Source: Pseudomonas lutea
GTDB taxonomy: Bacteria; Pseudomonadota; Gammaproteobacteria; Pseudomonadales; Pseudomonadaceae
Reading direction: 5' to 3'
DNA length: 64,000 nt
NCBI RefSeq assembly: GCF_000759445.1
Contig: NZ_JRMB01000001.1
Coordinates: forward strand, 2,728,001 to 2,792,000
Both the position numbers and the translations under genes were made by a program. The notes beneath the pieces are model-generated. The model saw nothing but the letters and a program-made list of their open reading frames with translations. It was not told the DNA's origin and ran no database searches. Shown here in pieces: positions 9,933 through 21,981 of this stretch; the stretch's first letter is position 1; the number at the start of each line of letters is the position of its first letter.

Positions 9933-11390
9933 TCAGAGCAGCACGACGTCATATTGTTCCTGGGAATACATAGTCTCGACCTGAAAACGAATGGTCCGGC
10001 CGATGAACACCTCAAGCTCCGCCACATTGCCAGATTCCTCGTCCAGCAGTCGATCCACCACTTTCTGATTGGCCAGCACCCGATAGCCCACCGCCTGGTA
10101 AGCACGGGCTTCGCGCAGGATCTCGCGGAATATCTCGTAGCAGATGGTTTCGGGCGTCTTCAGTTTGCCCCGACCCTGGCAACTGCTGCACGGTTCGCAC
10201 AGCACCTGCTCCAGACTTTCGCGGGTGCGCTTGCGCGTCATCTGCACAAGACCCAGTTCGGTGATGCCGATGATGTTGGTCTTGGCGTGATCGCGCTCGA
10301 GCTGTTTTTCAAGCGTGCGCAGCACCTGGCGCTGGTGCTCGGCGTCTTCCATGTCGATGAAATCGATGATGATGATGCCGCCGATGTTGCGCAGCCTCAG
10401 TTGCCGCGCAATGGCGGTTGCCGCTTCCAGGTTGGTTTTGAAGATGGTTTCTTCAAGATTGCGATGCCCGACGAACGCGCCGGTGTTGACGTCAATCGTG
10501 GTCATGGCTTCGGCCGGGTCGATGACCAGATAGCCGCCGGACTTGAGCGGGACCTTGCGGTCCAGCGCCCGCTGGATTTCATCCTCCACGCCATACAAAT
10601 CGAAAATCGGCCGCTCGCCAGGGTAGTGCTCCAGGCGATCGGCAATTTCGGGCATCAGTTCAGCGACAAACTGAGTGGTCTTCTGAAAGGTCTCGCGTGA
10701 ATCGATGCGAATCTTCTCGGTCCGCGGGCTGACCAGGTCGCGCAACGTGCGCAGCGCCAGCCCCAGGTCTTCGTAGATCACGCTGGCCGGGCTGATGGTC
10801 TTGATCTGCTCGCCGATCTGGTCCCACAGCCTCCGAAGGTAGCGGATGTCCATCATGATCTCGTCAGCGCCTGCGCCCTCGGCTGCGGTGCGCAGGATGA
10901 AGCCGCCCTTCTCCTTGATCCCTTCCTTGGCGACGCAATCGCTGACCACCTGCTTCAAGCGCTCGCGCTCGGCTTCGTCTTCGATTTTGAGGGAAATGCC
11001 GACATGCGCCGTTCGCGGCATGTAGACGAGGTAACGCGAGGGGATCGACAGCTGGGTGGTCAGCCGCGCGCCTTTACTGCCGATCGGGTCCTTGGTGACC
11101 TGCACGACCAGGCTCTGGCCGTCGTGGACCAGGGAACTGATGGTTTCCACGGCCGGGCCTTCACGCATGGAGATTTCGGACGCATGAATGAACGCCGCGC
11201 GGTCCAGGCCGATATCGATGAACGCCGCCTGCATGCCAGGCAACACGCGCACCACCTTGCCTTTGTAGATATTGCCCACGATCCCGCGGCGCTGGGTGCG
11301 TTCGACATGCACCTCTTGCAACACCCCGTTCTCAACGACCGCCACGCGCGATTCCATTGGCGTGATGTTGATCAGAATCTCTTCACTCAT
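9933..11390 (-). CDS. rng: Ribonuclease G
   Basis: This 485-residue endoribonuclease matures the 5' end of 16S rRNA and decays some mRNAs. The S1 RNA-binding domain spans about 38-120 ([22 protein letters not shown]). The catalytic Mg2+ aspartates are D300 (TTIDVNTG) and D343 (IIIDFIDM), and the zinc-link cysteines lie at 398-404 (CEPCSSC). It lacks the long scaffold tail of RNase E, so it is RNase G. Its ATG overlaps the maf stop (ATGA), implying translational coupling. Confidence 0.97.
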   Translation of the reverse strand: MSEEILINITPMESRVAVVENGVLQEVHVERTQRRGIVGNIYKGKVVRVLPGMQAAFIDIGLDRAAFIHASEISMREGPAVETISSLVHDGQSLVVQVTKDPIGSKGARLTTQLSIPSRYLVYMPRTAHVGISLKIEDEAERERLKQVVSDCVAKEGIKEKGGFILRTAAEGAGADEIMMDIRYLRRLWDQIGEQIKTISPASVIYEDLGLALRTLRDLVSPRTEKIRIDSRETFQKTTQFVAELMPEIADRLEHYPGERPIFDLYGVEDEIQRALDRKVPLKSGGYLVIDPAEAMTTIDVNTGAFVGHRNLEETIFKTNLEAATAIARQLRLRNIGGIIIIDFIDMEDAEHQRQVLRTLEKQLERDHAKTNIIGITELGLVQMTRKRTRESLEQVLCEPCSSCQGRGKLKTPETICYEIFREILREARAYQAVGYRVLANQKVVDRLLDEESGNVAELEVFIGRTIRFQVETMYSQEQYDVVLL

Positions 11391-11998
11391 GACTTGTCAC
11401 CTTCCGGGCGTTGCCAACAGGGTATGCCGAAACGCTGGAGGATTTCTGCGGTTTCGCACAACGGCAGGCCGACCACCGCGGAATAGCTGCCGCTGAGGTT
11501 TTCCACGAACACTGCACCAAGCCCTTGAATGCCATAGCCCCCGGCTTTGTCGCAGGGTTCGCCGCTTGCCCAGTACCGGCGTGCTTCGTCTTCGGCGATG
11601 ACCCGAAACCGTACGCGACTGGTCACGGTTCTCGTCTCGCAGCGCTCTTCGCGAACCACGGCAATGGCGGTCAGGACTTCGTGCTCGCGATTTGAAAGCG
11701 CGGCCAACATTGCCAGCGCCTCGGCTTCATCCGCCGGTTTGCCCAGAATGCGACCGTCAAGCACCACGGCGGTGTCAGCCCCGAGTACACAGGCGGTGGG
11801 GTATGCGGGGTCGTTGGCGAGGGTCAGTAGCCCCGCTTCGGCCTTGCAGCGCGCCAACCGCAGGACATAGGCGTCAGGCGCTTCGCCGGTCAGAGGGGTT
11901 TCGTCGATGTCAGCGCTGAGGGTCGTGAATGGCACGCCGATCTGGGCGAGCAGCTCACGACGTCGCGGGGAGCCGGAGGCAAGAAGAAGTTGGGGCAT
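11387..11998 (-). CDS. maf: Maf family nucleotide pyrophosphatase
   Basis: This 203-residue enzyme begins [18 protein letters not shown], the Maf signature for hydrolysis of (d)NTPs to NMP and pyrophosphate. The [17 protein letters not shown] segment carries the conserved aspartate. It is likely the dTTP/UTP-preferring YhdE type and serves in nucleotide-pool cleaning. It sits upstream of rng with a 4-nt overlap, and a REP array separates it from mreD. Confidence 0.94.
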   Translation of the reverse strand: MPQLLLASGSPRRRELLAQIGVPFTTLSADIDETPLTGEAPDAYVLRLARCKAEAGLLTLANDPAYPTACVLGADTAVVLDGRILGKPADEAEALAMLAALSNREHEVLTAIAVVREERCETRTVTSRVRFRVIAEDEARRYWASGEPCDKAGGYGIQGLGAVFVENLSGSYSAVVGLPLCETAEILQRFGIPCWQRPEGDKS

Positions 11999-12070
11999 GG
12001 GACGTCTCCGTGTCGTTGATCACAAGCGTAGTCTTACGAAAGAGCCGGGGCGTCACACCGCTATATCAAG

Positions 12071-12337
12071 GTGCTCACTCCGGCCCCTTCCCGGCTGAAG
12101 CCGGTCCCACTGAAACACCGCATTCAAACCTGTGGGACCGGCTTTAGCCGGGAAAGCGTCGTGTGTCACACCGCAGGTTGAGGGTGCTCACACTGGCCCC
12201 TTCCCGGCTGAAGCCGGTCCCACTCAAACACCGCATTCCAACCTGTGGGACCGGCTTTAGCCGGGAAAGCGTCGTGTGTCACGCCACAGGATCGAGGGTG
12301 CTCACACTGGCCTCTTCCCGGCTGAAGCCGGTCCTAC
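12071..12337. repeat. Tandem REP array, CCGGCTTTAGCCGG family, 113/114-bp units
   Basis: The maf-mreD spacer contains two full units and a partial third, marked by GTGCTCAC at 12071, 12184 and 12298. Each unit has a right REP arm (TTCCCGGCTGAAGCCGGTCC) followed by a left arm (GTGGGACCGGCTTTAGCCGG), so the arms alternate in orientation. The third copy ends in GTCCTAC in place of GTCCCAC. No coding potential is apparent. Confidence 0.88.
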
Positions 12338-12366
12338 AAAAACCGGCAGATGCCGCTCCCAATTAC

Positions 12367-12858
12367 TTAGTTGATCTTCAAACGCAGGCGCAATCCTCGC
12401 AGGCCGTAGCTGACCCATGGCCAGAGCAATGCGCTAACCAATGCCGGCAACACGAGGGCGAGGGTCGGCTGACGGTTGCCGGTCAAGGCACTGAGCCACA
12501 GCTGAACCAGTTGCGCGAGCCCGAAGATGACCAGAATCACCAGGCACTGCTGCCACATCGGGAACATCCGCAAGCGCTGCTGCAACGACAGCACCAGAAA
12601 AGTGATCAGCGTCAGGATCAATGCGTTCTGCCCCAGCAAGGTGCCGTATAGAACATCCTCGGCCAGACCCAGCATCCATGCAGTGACCATCCCGATCTTG
12701 TGCGGGAGTGCCAGCGCCCAGAAGGCCAGCAGTAGCGCCAGCCACAGCGGGCGAAATATTTCCATGAATTGCGGCAGGGGCGAAACGCTGAGCAGCAGCC
12801 CGATGACAAAGGTCAACCAGACCACCCAGCCGTTACGTGCGGGAGCATGACGCGCCAT
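12367..12858 (-). CDS. mreD: Rod shape-determining protein MreD
   Basis: The 163-residue protein is very hydrophobic, with about five membrane segments beginning at WVVWLTFVIGLLLSVSP. It belongs to the elongasome with MreB, MreC, RodA and PBP2, guiding lateral wall synthesis. The family has low sequence conservation, so position after mreC is strong support. The start ATG shares one base with the mreC stop (TAATG). Confidence 0.93.
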   Translation of the reverse strand: MARHAPARNGWVVWLTFVIGLLLSVSPLPQFMEIFRPLWLALLLAFWALALPHKIGMVTAWMLGLAEDVLYGTLLGQNALILTLITFLVLSLQQRLRMFPMWQQCLVILVIFGLAQLVQLWLSALTGNRQPTLALVLPALVSALLWPWVSYGLRGLRLRLKIN

Positions 12859-14024
12859 TATTCTTCCCTCTCGCGTTGGGTTGCCGGAGCAGCGGCGGGC
12901 GTCGCCGGGCGAGTTGCGGCGGGTTTGGCCGCAGGTTTGGCGGCGGGTTTGCTGGCAGCGGGCTTGGCAGGCGTGGTCGCCGGCGCGGTGGTGGTCGATG
13001 CAGGCGCGCTGTTCGCGGCAGGCGCGGACGAGGTGCTGTGCCCGGCAGGTTTCGGCACAGTGGCCGGAACAACTGCTTTGTTGGGCGTTGCAGCGGGCGC
13101 CGCACCAGGGACAGTAGCGGACGGCACCGCTGCCGGATCAGCCGCCTGACGGTCCAGAGACTCCTGCTGCTGCGCGGCGTCAGCAGCGCGCTCTTCAGGC
13201 GAGCGGCCATCGGAGAACACCAGCAGCAGATAACGGCTGCGATTCAGCGCAGCGGTCGGCACCGCCCGCACGATGGCAAAGGGCTGGCCGGAGTCGTGAA
13301 TCACTTCCTTGACCGTCGCCACCGGATACCCCGCGGGGAAGCGCTGCCCAAGGCCGGAACTCACCAGCAGGTCGCCTTCCTTGATGTCGGCGGTGTCTGC
13401 CACATGGCGCAGCTCAAGTCGCTCTGGGTTGCCGGTGCCGCTGGCAATCGCCCGCAGCCCGTTGCGATTCACCTGCACCGGGATGCTGTGGGTGGTGTCG
13501 GTCAGCAGCAACACGCGGGACGTGTAGGGCATCAGCTCGACCACCTGCCCCATCAAGCCTCGCGCATCAAGCACCGGCTGACCCAGAACCACGCCATCGC
13601 GCTCACCCTTGTTGATGATGATGCGATGGGTAAACGGGTTGGGGTCCATGCCGATGAGCTCGGCGACTTCGACTTTCTCGTTGACCAGCGCTGAGGAGTT
13701 GAGCAGCTCGCGCAGGCGCACGTTTTGCTCGGTCAGGGCAGCCAGCTTTTGCAGGCGACCTTGCAGCAGCAGGTTTTCGGTCTTGAGTTTTTCGTTTTCG
13801 GCAGCGAGTTCTGTACGGCTGCCAAACTGGCTGGCGACGCCCTGGTACAGACGCTCTGGCAAATCGGCGATCCAGTAGGACTGCATCAGCACCAGCGACA
13901 TTTGACTGCGAACAGGCTTGAGCAGGGTAAAGCGCGCGTCCACGACCATGATGGCCACGGACAATACGACCAGCACCAGTAGACGGACGCCCAGGGACGG
14001 GCCCTTGGAGAAAAGCGGTTTAAT
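12858..14024 (-). CDS. mreC: Rod shape-determining protein MreC, probable ATT start
   Basis: MreC is a bitopic inner-membrane protein whose periplasmic beta domain links MreB and MreD to PBP2. The membrane segment LLVLVVLSVAIMVVDARF is followed by a coiled coil (RTELAAENEKLKTENLLLQG) and the MreC core. The last ~95 residues are unusual low-complexity Pro/Ala/Lys sequence ending in QREREE. The first standard in-frame start is GTG at 13976, but it lies inside the membrane segment and has no ribosome site. Coding continues upstream (IKPLFSKGPSLGVRLL) to an ATT at 14024 preceded by AAGGAG at about 6 nt, with no ATG, GTG or TTG further up. I give the ATT as the start, making 388 residues. Confidence 0.85.
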   Translation of the reverse strand: MKPLFSKGPSLGVRLLVLVVLSVAIMVVDARFTLLKPVRSQMSLVLMQSYWIADLPERLYQGVASQFGSRTELAAENEKLKTENLLLQGRLQKLAALTEQNVRLRELLNSSALVNEKVEVAELIGMDPNPFTHRIIINKGERDGVVLGQPVLDARGLMGQVVELMPYTSRVLLLTDTTHSIPVQVNRNGLRAIASGTGNPERLELRHVADTADIKEGDLLVSSGLGQRFPAGYPVATVKEVIHDSGQPFAIVRAVPTAALNRSRYLLLVFSDGRSPEERAADAAQQQESLDRQAADPAAVPSATVPGAAPAATPNKAVVPATVPKPAGHSTSSAPAANSAPASTTTAPATTPAKPAASKPAAKPAAKPAATRPATPAAAPATQREREE

Positions 14025-14228
14025 GGGCCGCTCCTTCCAGAGATGCGTACAGAGGTGCGTGAGTGTAGCTGTGCTTATTCATGCGACACGAAACCGGCCT
14101 GATGCGGATGGATGGAAATGCAGGGTGCCAGACTTGCAACATCGCTGCGCGACGTCAACAGGTCGGACACGAACAGGCAGCACGGTAAGGTGCTGCCCGT
14201 TAAGCGCAACATGCTGCGTTCCGGCGAC

Positions 14229-15278
<1,050 letters not shown>

Positions 15279-15473
15279 CTAGGCAACGCGTGGGTAAAAA
15301 AGTGCGGCAAACTCTAACAACGACAGGGATTTTGGGCAAGGAGCCAATATGTTAAATTGGCGGTTTTTCCGAGCACTACCCTGGAAGATCGCGGCCTTAT
15401 GACCGTTTAAAGGGCGTAGTGTTCCGCAATCTGACGTATGGCTCATGCCCTGCGCATTCCACTGGAGAACCCC

Positions 15474-15761
15474 ATGGCGCTTGATCGCTCCGACGTGGAA
15501 AAAATCGCTCATCTGGCCCGACTGGGTCTTAATGACGCCGATATCCCGCGTACTACTGAAGCACTGAATAGCATTCTCGGGCTGGTTGACCAGATGCAGG
15601 CGGTCGATACCACCGGCATCGAGCCCCTCGCGCATCCCCTTGAAGCCTCCCAGCGCCTGCGTGAAGACGCCGTTACCGAGGTCAATCATCGCGACTCCTA
15701 TCAAGCCATCGCACCAGCGGTCCAAGACGGCCTTTATCTGGTTCCGAAAGTCATCGACTAA
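15474..15761 (+). CDS. gatC: Asp/Glu-tRNA amidotransferase subunit C
   Basis: The 95-residue protein [20 protein letters not shown] is the small GatC subunit, which wraps around GatA and GatB and stabilises the complex. GatCAB converts Asp-tRNA(Asn) and Glu-tRNA(Gln) to Asn- and Gln-tRNA in species that lack the direct synthetase. An upstream in-frame start at 15438 would add 12 residues, but the ATG at 15474 has GGAG at 6 nt. It is first gene of gatCAB. Confidence 0.96.
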   Translation: MALDRSDVEKIAHLARLGLNDADIPRTTEALNSILGLVDQMQAVDTTGIEPLAHPLEASQRLREDAVTEVNHRDSYQAIAPAVQDGLYLVPKVID

Positions 15762-15776
15762 GGGAATGAGCCTGCA

Positions 15777-17228
15777 ATGCATGAAATGACTCTGGCAGAG
15801 ATCGCTCGCGGACTCGCCGATAAAAAGTTTTCTTCCGAAGAATTGACCCGCAATCTGCTGGCGCGCATCGCTCAGCTGGATCCGCAGCTCAATAGCTTCA
15901 TCACTGTCACCGAAGACCTGGCGATCACTCAGGCCCAGGCTGCCGACGCCCGCCGCGCGGCAGGCGAAACCGGGCCTTTGCTGGGTGCTCCATTGGCGCA
16001 CAAGGACCTCTTCTGCACCAAGGGCATTCGCACCAGTTGCGCCTCGAAGATGCTCGATAACTTCAAGGCCCCCTACGACGCCACTGTGGTTGCCAGGCTC
16101 GCCGCCGCCGGTACCGTGACGCTGGGCAAGACCAACATGGACGAATTCGCCATGGGGTCGGCCAACGAATCCAGCCATTACGGCGCAGTTAAAAACCCGT
16201 GGCACCTCGAGCATGTTCCCGGCGGCTCGTCCGGCGGTTCGGCCGCTGCCGTTGCGGCGCGTCTGCTGCCCGGCGCTACCGGCACCGATACCGGCGGTTC
16301 GATCCGTCAACCAGCCGCACTCACCAACCTCACCGGCCTGAAACCGACCTACGGCCGGGTTTCCCGCTGGGGCATGATTGCCTACGCCTCCAGCCTGGAT
16401 CAGGCGGGCCCGATGGCGCGCACCGCCGAAGACTGCGCATTGCTGCTGCAAGGCATGGCCGGTTTCGACGTGAATGACTCCACCAGCATCGACGAACCGG
16501 TGCCCGATTACAGCGCTGGCCTGAGCGCATCGCTGCAGGGTCTGCGCATTGGCGTGCCGAAGGAATATTTCGGCGCCGGCCTGGACCCGCGCATTGCGGA
16601 CCTGGTCATGGCCAGCGTCGAAGAGCTGAAGAAGCTCGGCGCCGTGGTCAAGGAAGTCAGCCTGCCCAACCTGCAGCACGCCATCCCGGCGTATTACGTG
16701 ATTGCACCGGCAGAGGCCTCCTCCAACCTCTCGCGTTTCGACGGCGTGCGCTTCGGCTATCGCTGCGAAGACCCGAAAGACCTGACCGACCTGTACAAGC
16801 GCTCCCGTGGCGAAGGCTTCGGCCCTGAAGTTCAGCGCCGGATCATGGTCGGCGCCTATGCGCTGTCGGCCGGTTACTACGACGCTTACTACGTGCAGGC
16901 GCAGAAGATTCGCCGCCTGATCAAGAACGACTTCATGAACGCGTTCGCCGAAGTCGACGTGATTCTGGGCCCGACCACGCCGAACCCCGCCTGGAAAATA
17001 GGCGCCAAGAACGCGGACCCTGTCTCGGCTTACCTGGAAGACTTCTACACCATCACCGCCAACCTCGCAGGCCTGCCGGGCCTGTCAATGCCCGCCGGTT
17101 TCGCCGACGGCCTGCCGGTGGGTGTGCAATTGCTGGCGCCGTATTTCCAGGAAGGTCGCTTGCTGAACGTTGCCCATCAATATCAGCAAGTAACCGATTG
17201 GCACACCCGCTCGCCGGCTGGCTTCTAA
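15777..17228 (+). CDS. gatA: Asp/Glu-tRNA amidotransferase subunit A
   Basis: This 483-residue amidase releases ammonia from glutamine for GatB. The amidase-signature Ser-cisSer-Lys triad is visible as K76 (APLAHKDLF), S151 ([12 protein letters not shown]) and S175 ([11 protein letters not shown]). The ATG is 15 bp after the gatC stop. A second in-frame ATG at 15786 is possible. Confidence 0.97.
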   Translation: MHEMTLAEIARGLADKKFSSEELTRNLLARIAQLDPQLNSFITVTEDLAITQAQAADARRAAGETGPLLGAPLAHKDLFCTKGIRTSCASKMLDNFKAPYDATVVARLAAAGTVTLGKTNMDEFAMGSANESSHYGAVKNPWHLEHVPGGSSGGSAAAVAARLLPGATGTDTGGSIRQPAALTNLTGLKPTYGRVSRWGMIAYASSLDQAGPMARTAEDCALLLQGMAGFDVNDSTSIDEPVPDYSAGLSASLQGLRIGVPKEYFGAGLDPRIADLVMASVEELKKLGAVVKEVSLPNLQHAIPAYYVIAPAEASSNLSRFDGVRFGYRCEDPKDLTDLYKRSRGEGFGPEVQRRIMVGAYALSAGYYDAYYVQAQKIRRLIKNDFMNAFAEVDVILGPTTPNPAWKIGAKNADPVSAYLEDFYTITANLAGLPGLSMPAGFADGLPVGVQLLAPYFQEGRLLNVAHQYQQVTDWHTRSPAGF

Positions 17229-17239
17229 GGAGAAAACAC

Positions 17240-18685
<1,446 letters not shown>

Positions 18686-18697
18686 ACGCGAAACCTG

Positions 18698-18728
18698 TAG
18701 GAGCGCCACCCCGGTCGCTCCTACAAGG
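18698..18728. repeat. Short REP-like hairpin after gatB
   Basis: TGTAGGAGCG and CGCTCCTACA form a 10-bp stem around an 11-nt loop, 12 bp after the gatB stop. The arms resemble a single compact REP. It has no U-run, so it is more likely a 3'-end stabilising hairpin than an intrinsic terminator. Confidence 0.7.
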
Positions 18729-18832
18729 GACCGTGGTCGCAAATCGCGGTCTTCTGCAGAAACGTGCTCGCCCGGGTCAGTCCCGGGCGATGCCGGATTG
18801 GCGAACTGAACATTTCCAAGGGACCCTGCCCC

Positions 18833-19207
18833 ATGCGGCGAATCCTCGGCGCTTGCGCCCTGCTCTCCCTGCTGGCCGGCTGCGCCAGTGATGGCCTCAT
18901 CGATCCGCACGGTTACAACGCAACCGGTGGCGCCTCGTATTACGGCTCACAACACGCCGGTCAGCGCACCGCCAGTGGTGAGCGCTTCGACCCGAATGCC
19001 CTGACTGCCGCGCACCGTCAACTGCCGTTCGGCACGCGTGTGCAAGTCACCAACCTGGACAACGACCGCAAGGTCATCGTACGCATCAACGATCGCGGCC
19101 CGCACACGCGCGGTCGGCTGATTGACGTGTCGCGCGCAGCGGCCACGCAATTGGGTATGCTGCGCAGCGGAACCGCACAAGTGCGGGTACAAGCCCTCGA
19201 CGACTGA
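18833..19207 (+). CDS. RlpA-family septal lytic transglycosylase-like lipoprotein
   Basis: The 124-residue lipoprotein has a signal peptide ending in the lipobox LLAGC, then a lone double-psi beta-barrel domain: GGASYYGSQHAGQRTASGER, AAHRQLPFGTRVQVTN and VRINDRGPHTRGRLID. Residues matching the RlpA catalytic E (GERF), H (AAHR) and D (NDRGP) are present. It is far shorter than full RlpA and lacks the SPOR domain, so it may not target denuded septal glycan. The ATG at 18833 is preferred because an upstream extension to 18764 would precede the signal peptide. Confidence 0.88.
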   Translation: MRRILGACALLSLLAGCASDGLIDPHGYNATGGASYYGSQHAGQRTASGERFDPNALTAAHRQLPFGTRVQVTNLDNDRKVIVRINDRGPHTRGRLIDVSRAAATQLGMLRSGTAQVRVQALDD

Positions 19208-19243
19208 CTGGTGCCCTGAATTCTCGCCCTAACGAATCTGCCC

Positions 19244-20305
19244 TTGCCTACCCTGATCGAGCTCGCCTGCGGCCTGTTGCTGATGATCATCGGCGCGCAA
19301 CTGTCGGTACGCGCTGCCGTGGCCCTCGCCGCGCTCCTCAAAACCCGCCCGCTGTTCCTCGGCCTGACAGTCGTCGCCCTCGGCAGCAGCGCGCCTCAAC
19401 TTGCCGTCGGATTGCAGGCAGCCTTCACCGACAGCACCGACATCGCGGTCGGCAGCGTCATCGGCAGCAATATTTTCAACGTGCTGGTCACACTGGGGCT
19501 GTCGGCGTTGATCATCCCGCTCAGGGTGGCTCGCCAGTTGGTGCGTGTTGACCTGCCGCTGATGATCGGCGCGACCGCATTGGTCGCCGCGCTGGCCTGG
19601 AACGGCGAGCTGAGCGCACTGGATGGCATCGTGTTACTGCTTGGAATGGCAGCGTACCTGTTCGTCGTGGTGCGCCAGTTTGCCCACGGCGCGCGACATG
19701 TCTCGAAGGTCGACGTCGCTCCGCGTCGTCGCGTCAGGCCCATACTCGGCCGGCTGGCGTTGATGGCATGCGGCCTGGCCCTGCTGACCTTCGGCAGCCA
19801 CTTGCTGGTCGGCGCGGCGGTGACGGTAGCGCTGGACCTTGGTTTGTCGGAGCGGGTCATCGGCCTCACCGTGATCGCCGTGGCCACATCGCTGCCCGCC
19901 TTGATGACCTCGCTGGTCGCAGCATTGCGCGGTGAACGGGACATCGCCGTGGGTAACATTATCGGCAGCAACCTGTTCAACCTGTTGGGCGTGCTGGGCA
20001 TCACGTCGCTGATTGCCACCGGCCCACTGTCGATATCGCCCAACGCGCTGGATTTCGATTTACCGGTCATGCTGGGCGTGGCCGTGCTGTGCGTGCCGCT
20101 GTTTTACTCGGGTTATCGGATCACCCGGCTGGAGGGGCTGTTGCTGCTCGGGCTTTACGCTGTGTATGGGCTGCACATCGTCTCCTTCACCACCGGCATG
20201 CCGCTGGCAGAGCGGCTGGAACGTCTGATGATTCACTACGCGTTGCCGGTGATAGCCGCGTGCATTGTGGTCGGAACGATACGCGCGTGGCGACGGCAGC
20301 ACTGA
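19244..20305 (+). CDS. Na+/Ca2+ exchanger family antiporter (YrbG-like)
   Basis: The 353-residue membrane protein has two homologous halves, each with the family's alpha-repeat motif: VGSVIGSNIFNVLVTLG at about 70 and VGNIIGSNLFNLLGVLG at about 240. About ten hydrophobic segments are visible. The family exchanges Ca2+ for Na+ or H+; the actual ions are not predictable here. The start is a TTG with a poor ribosome site, so its N-terminus is uncertain. Its last ~19 codons occur again, degraded, about 270 bp downstream. Confidence 0.9.
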   Translation: MPTLIELACGLLLMIIGAQLSVRAAVALAALLKTRPLFLGLTVVALGSSAPQLAVGLQAAFTDSTDIAVGSVIGSNIFNVLVTLGLSALIIPLRVARQLVRVDLPLMIGATALVAALAWNGELSALDGIVLLLGMAAYLFVVVRQFAHGARHVSKVDVAPRRRVRPILGRLALMACGLALLTFGSHLLVGAAVTVALDLGLSERVIGLTVIAVATSLPALMTSLVAALRGERDIAVGNIIGSNLFNLLGVLGITSLIATGPLSISPNALDFDLPVMLGVAVLCVPLFYSGYRITRLEGLLLLGLYAVYGLHIVSFTTGMPLAERLERLMIHYALPVIAACIVVGTIRAWRRQH

Positions 20306-20692
20306 ACACCTGAGGATGAACCACGACCCGCTGTAGGAGCCGGCTTGGAGGATGAACCACGACCCACTGTAGGAGCCGGCTTGCTGGCGAAAGCGGTAGA
20401 TCAGTGACGAGGATGGCGCCTGATGCACCGGGTTCGCCAGCAAGCCGGCTCCTACGATCGCGATCCTGGTCGTGGAATGTCGCCAGTCAGATGGGCATGG
20501 CGTTATTGCCTAGGCCGGTGACAGCCGCGTGCATCGTCGTCGGAACGATACGCGCGTGGCGACGGCAGCACTGTACGCCTGAGGATGAACAACATCGCAC
20601 TGTAGGAGCCGGCTTGCTGGCGAAAGCGGTAGATCAGTGACGGGGATGGCGCCTGATGCACCGGGTTCGCCAGCAAGCCGGCTCCTACAGAC
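20246..20692. repeat. Direct duplication of exchanger 3' end plus REPIN
   Basis: The 20306-20769 spacer has no gene. The segment from 20246 (last codons of the exchanger, its stop region and a GTAGGAGCCGGCTTGCTGGCG REPIN, to 20455) is repeated from 20515 to 20692, offset 269 bp. The second copy still encodes ACIVVGTIRAWRRQH in one frame, after which its stop is mutated. Copy 1 also has an internal 36-bp tandem duplication (20313-20384), which reduces the later offset to 233 bp. The two REPIN loops agree at nearly every position. Confidence 0.88.
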
Positions 20693-20769
20693 TGCGCCGT
20701 GAACTGGCTGCGATTCCAGGACCGGCAGTGGTTCCGGGATTGGCAGTGGTTCCAGGATGGGCTGAAGGT

Positions 20770-21711
20770 CTATATCCACCCGCCCCATTGCAGGATGAAA
20801 ATCCCGACATTGGTCGTGACCGCGGCCGCCAGGGTGGTGATGACGATGATCGATGCAGCCAGTTCGTGGTTGCCATTGGCCGCACGCACCATGACAAAGC
20901 TGGCCGAGGCTGTCGGCGCGCCGAAGTACAGAAACAAAATCCCCAGCTCTGCATGACGGAAGCCCAGCAGCCACGCGCCGAGTGTGCAAATCAGCGGCAA
21001 CCAGACCATTTTCATCAGGCTGGCGCTGATCGCCAGCGTGCCGCTCTCGCGCAATGACTTCAACGACAGAGTGCCGCCGATGCACATCAGCGCCAACGGC
21101 AAGGTCATCTGCGCCAGGTAACTGCCGGAGGTGTCGAGCCATTTGGGAAGGGGGATCTGGAAGTAAGCGAAGGGCGCGGCGATGACAATGCTGATGATCA
21201 GCGGATTGGCCATGACGCTTTTGGTGACGCTCCACGGGTCGGACTTGATGACCGGGCTGTAGACCGCGAGCACAACGGTAGAGAGGGTGTTGTAGAAAAG
21301 AATGACCAGCGCGGCCAGAATCGCGCCTAGCGAAATGCCGTAGTCGCCGTACATGCTTGCGGCCAGCGCAAGGCCGATGACGCCGTTGTTACCGCGAAAC
21401 GCCCCTTGGGTGTAGGTGCCTCGCTCGGCGAACGGCACACGGTAAATGGCCCAGCCCCACGACAACGCAAAACCCAGCAGCGTCGCCACGATGAAATAGA
21501 TCAACACCCCAGGCTGCAGCGCCGCGTGCAGGTCAGCGTGGATGATCCCCAGAAACAGCAGCGCGGGCATTGTGCAGTTGAACACCAGCGAGGAAGCCGT
21601 GTGGATGAAGTTGTCGTTGATCCAGCCCACGCGCTTGAGGACCACGCCCAGGAACAGCATGGCGAAGACCGGGGCGGTAATGTTCAGGGTTTCCAGAAAG
21701 ATTGCCAGCAT
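20770..21711 (-). CDS. AEC family transporter (auxin efflux carrier-like permease)
   Basis: The 313-residue protein has two sets of about five membrane segments split by a central loop, starting TLNITAPVFAMLFLGVVLKR. It contains the AEC features PALLFLGI in the first half and LPLALMCIGGTLSLKSLR in the second. Bacterial members move dicarboxylates or malonate; the substrate here is unknown. A 17-bp sequence upstream (21786-21802) is identical to one upstream of kdgD and suggests shared regulation with galactarate genes. The ATG at 21711 is the best-supported start; GTG 21717 and TTG 21720 are alternatives. Confidence 0.88.
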   Translation of the reverse strand: MLAIFLETLNITAPVFAMLFLGVVLKRVGWINDNFIHTASSLVFNCTMPALLFLGIIHADLHAALQPGVLIYFIVATLLGFALSWGWAIYRVPFAERGTYTQGAFRGNNGVIGLALAASMYGDYGISLGAILAALVILFYNTLSTVVLAVYSPVIKSDPWSVTKSVMANPLIISIVIAAPFAYFQIPLPKWLDTSGSYLAQMTLPLALMCIGGTLSLKSLRESGTLAISASLMKMVWLPLICTLGAWLLGFRHAELGILFLYFGAPTASASFVMVRAANGNHELAASIIVITTLAAAVTTNVGIFILQWGGWI

Positions 21712-21785
21712 GCACGCCAAACCCTGAGCCGTCGTTAGGTAGCTAATGATAGGCCAGCGGAGCGCGAAGTGTTAACGGCAATTGC

Positions 21786-21802
21786 AAGTCATCGTACAAC
21801 TG
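21786..21802 (-). promoter_or_regulatory. Putative GntR-type operator, copy at AEC permease gene
   Basis: The plus-strand sequence AAGTCATCGTACAACTG, read on the minus strand as CAGTTGTACGATGACTT, contains a GT-N6-AC core of the kind bound by FadR/GntR regulators. It ends 75 bp upstream of the permease ATG. The same 17 bases, in the same orientation, lie 62 bp upstream of kdgD. Confidence 0.5.
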
Positions 21803-21880
21803 CGACTTCATCGGGCCCTGATCGGATGGCAGGCCGCCACTTCACTGGCCCTGATGGTAGAGGGCGGCGCGCCGCAAAAT

Positions 21881-21972
21881 TGTAGGAGCGCGCTTGCCCG
21901 CGAAGACGGTGTTTCAACCGCTAAACATGTAGCGAATGTACCGGCGTTTTCGCGGGCAAGCGCGCCCCGACA
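21881..21972. repeat. REPIN, GTAGGAGCGCGCTTG family
   Basis: The left arm TGTAGGAGCGCGCTTGCCCG and the inverted right arm, ending GCGCGCCCCGACA, are separated by about 45 bp. It ends 9 bp beyond the phoD stop and lies between phoD and the AEC permease promoter. The outer bases of the right arm are degraded. Confidence 0.85.
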
Positions 21973-21981
21973 GGGGTTGCG

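Noticed and set aside
20404..20640. 78-codon frame containing ACIVVGTIRAWRRQH.
   Set aside because: It is the degraded duplicate of the exchanger 3' end flanked by REP sequence, not an independent gene.
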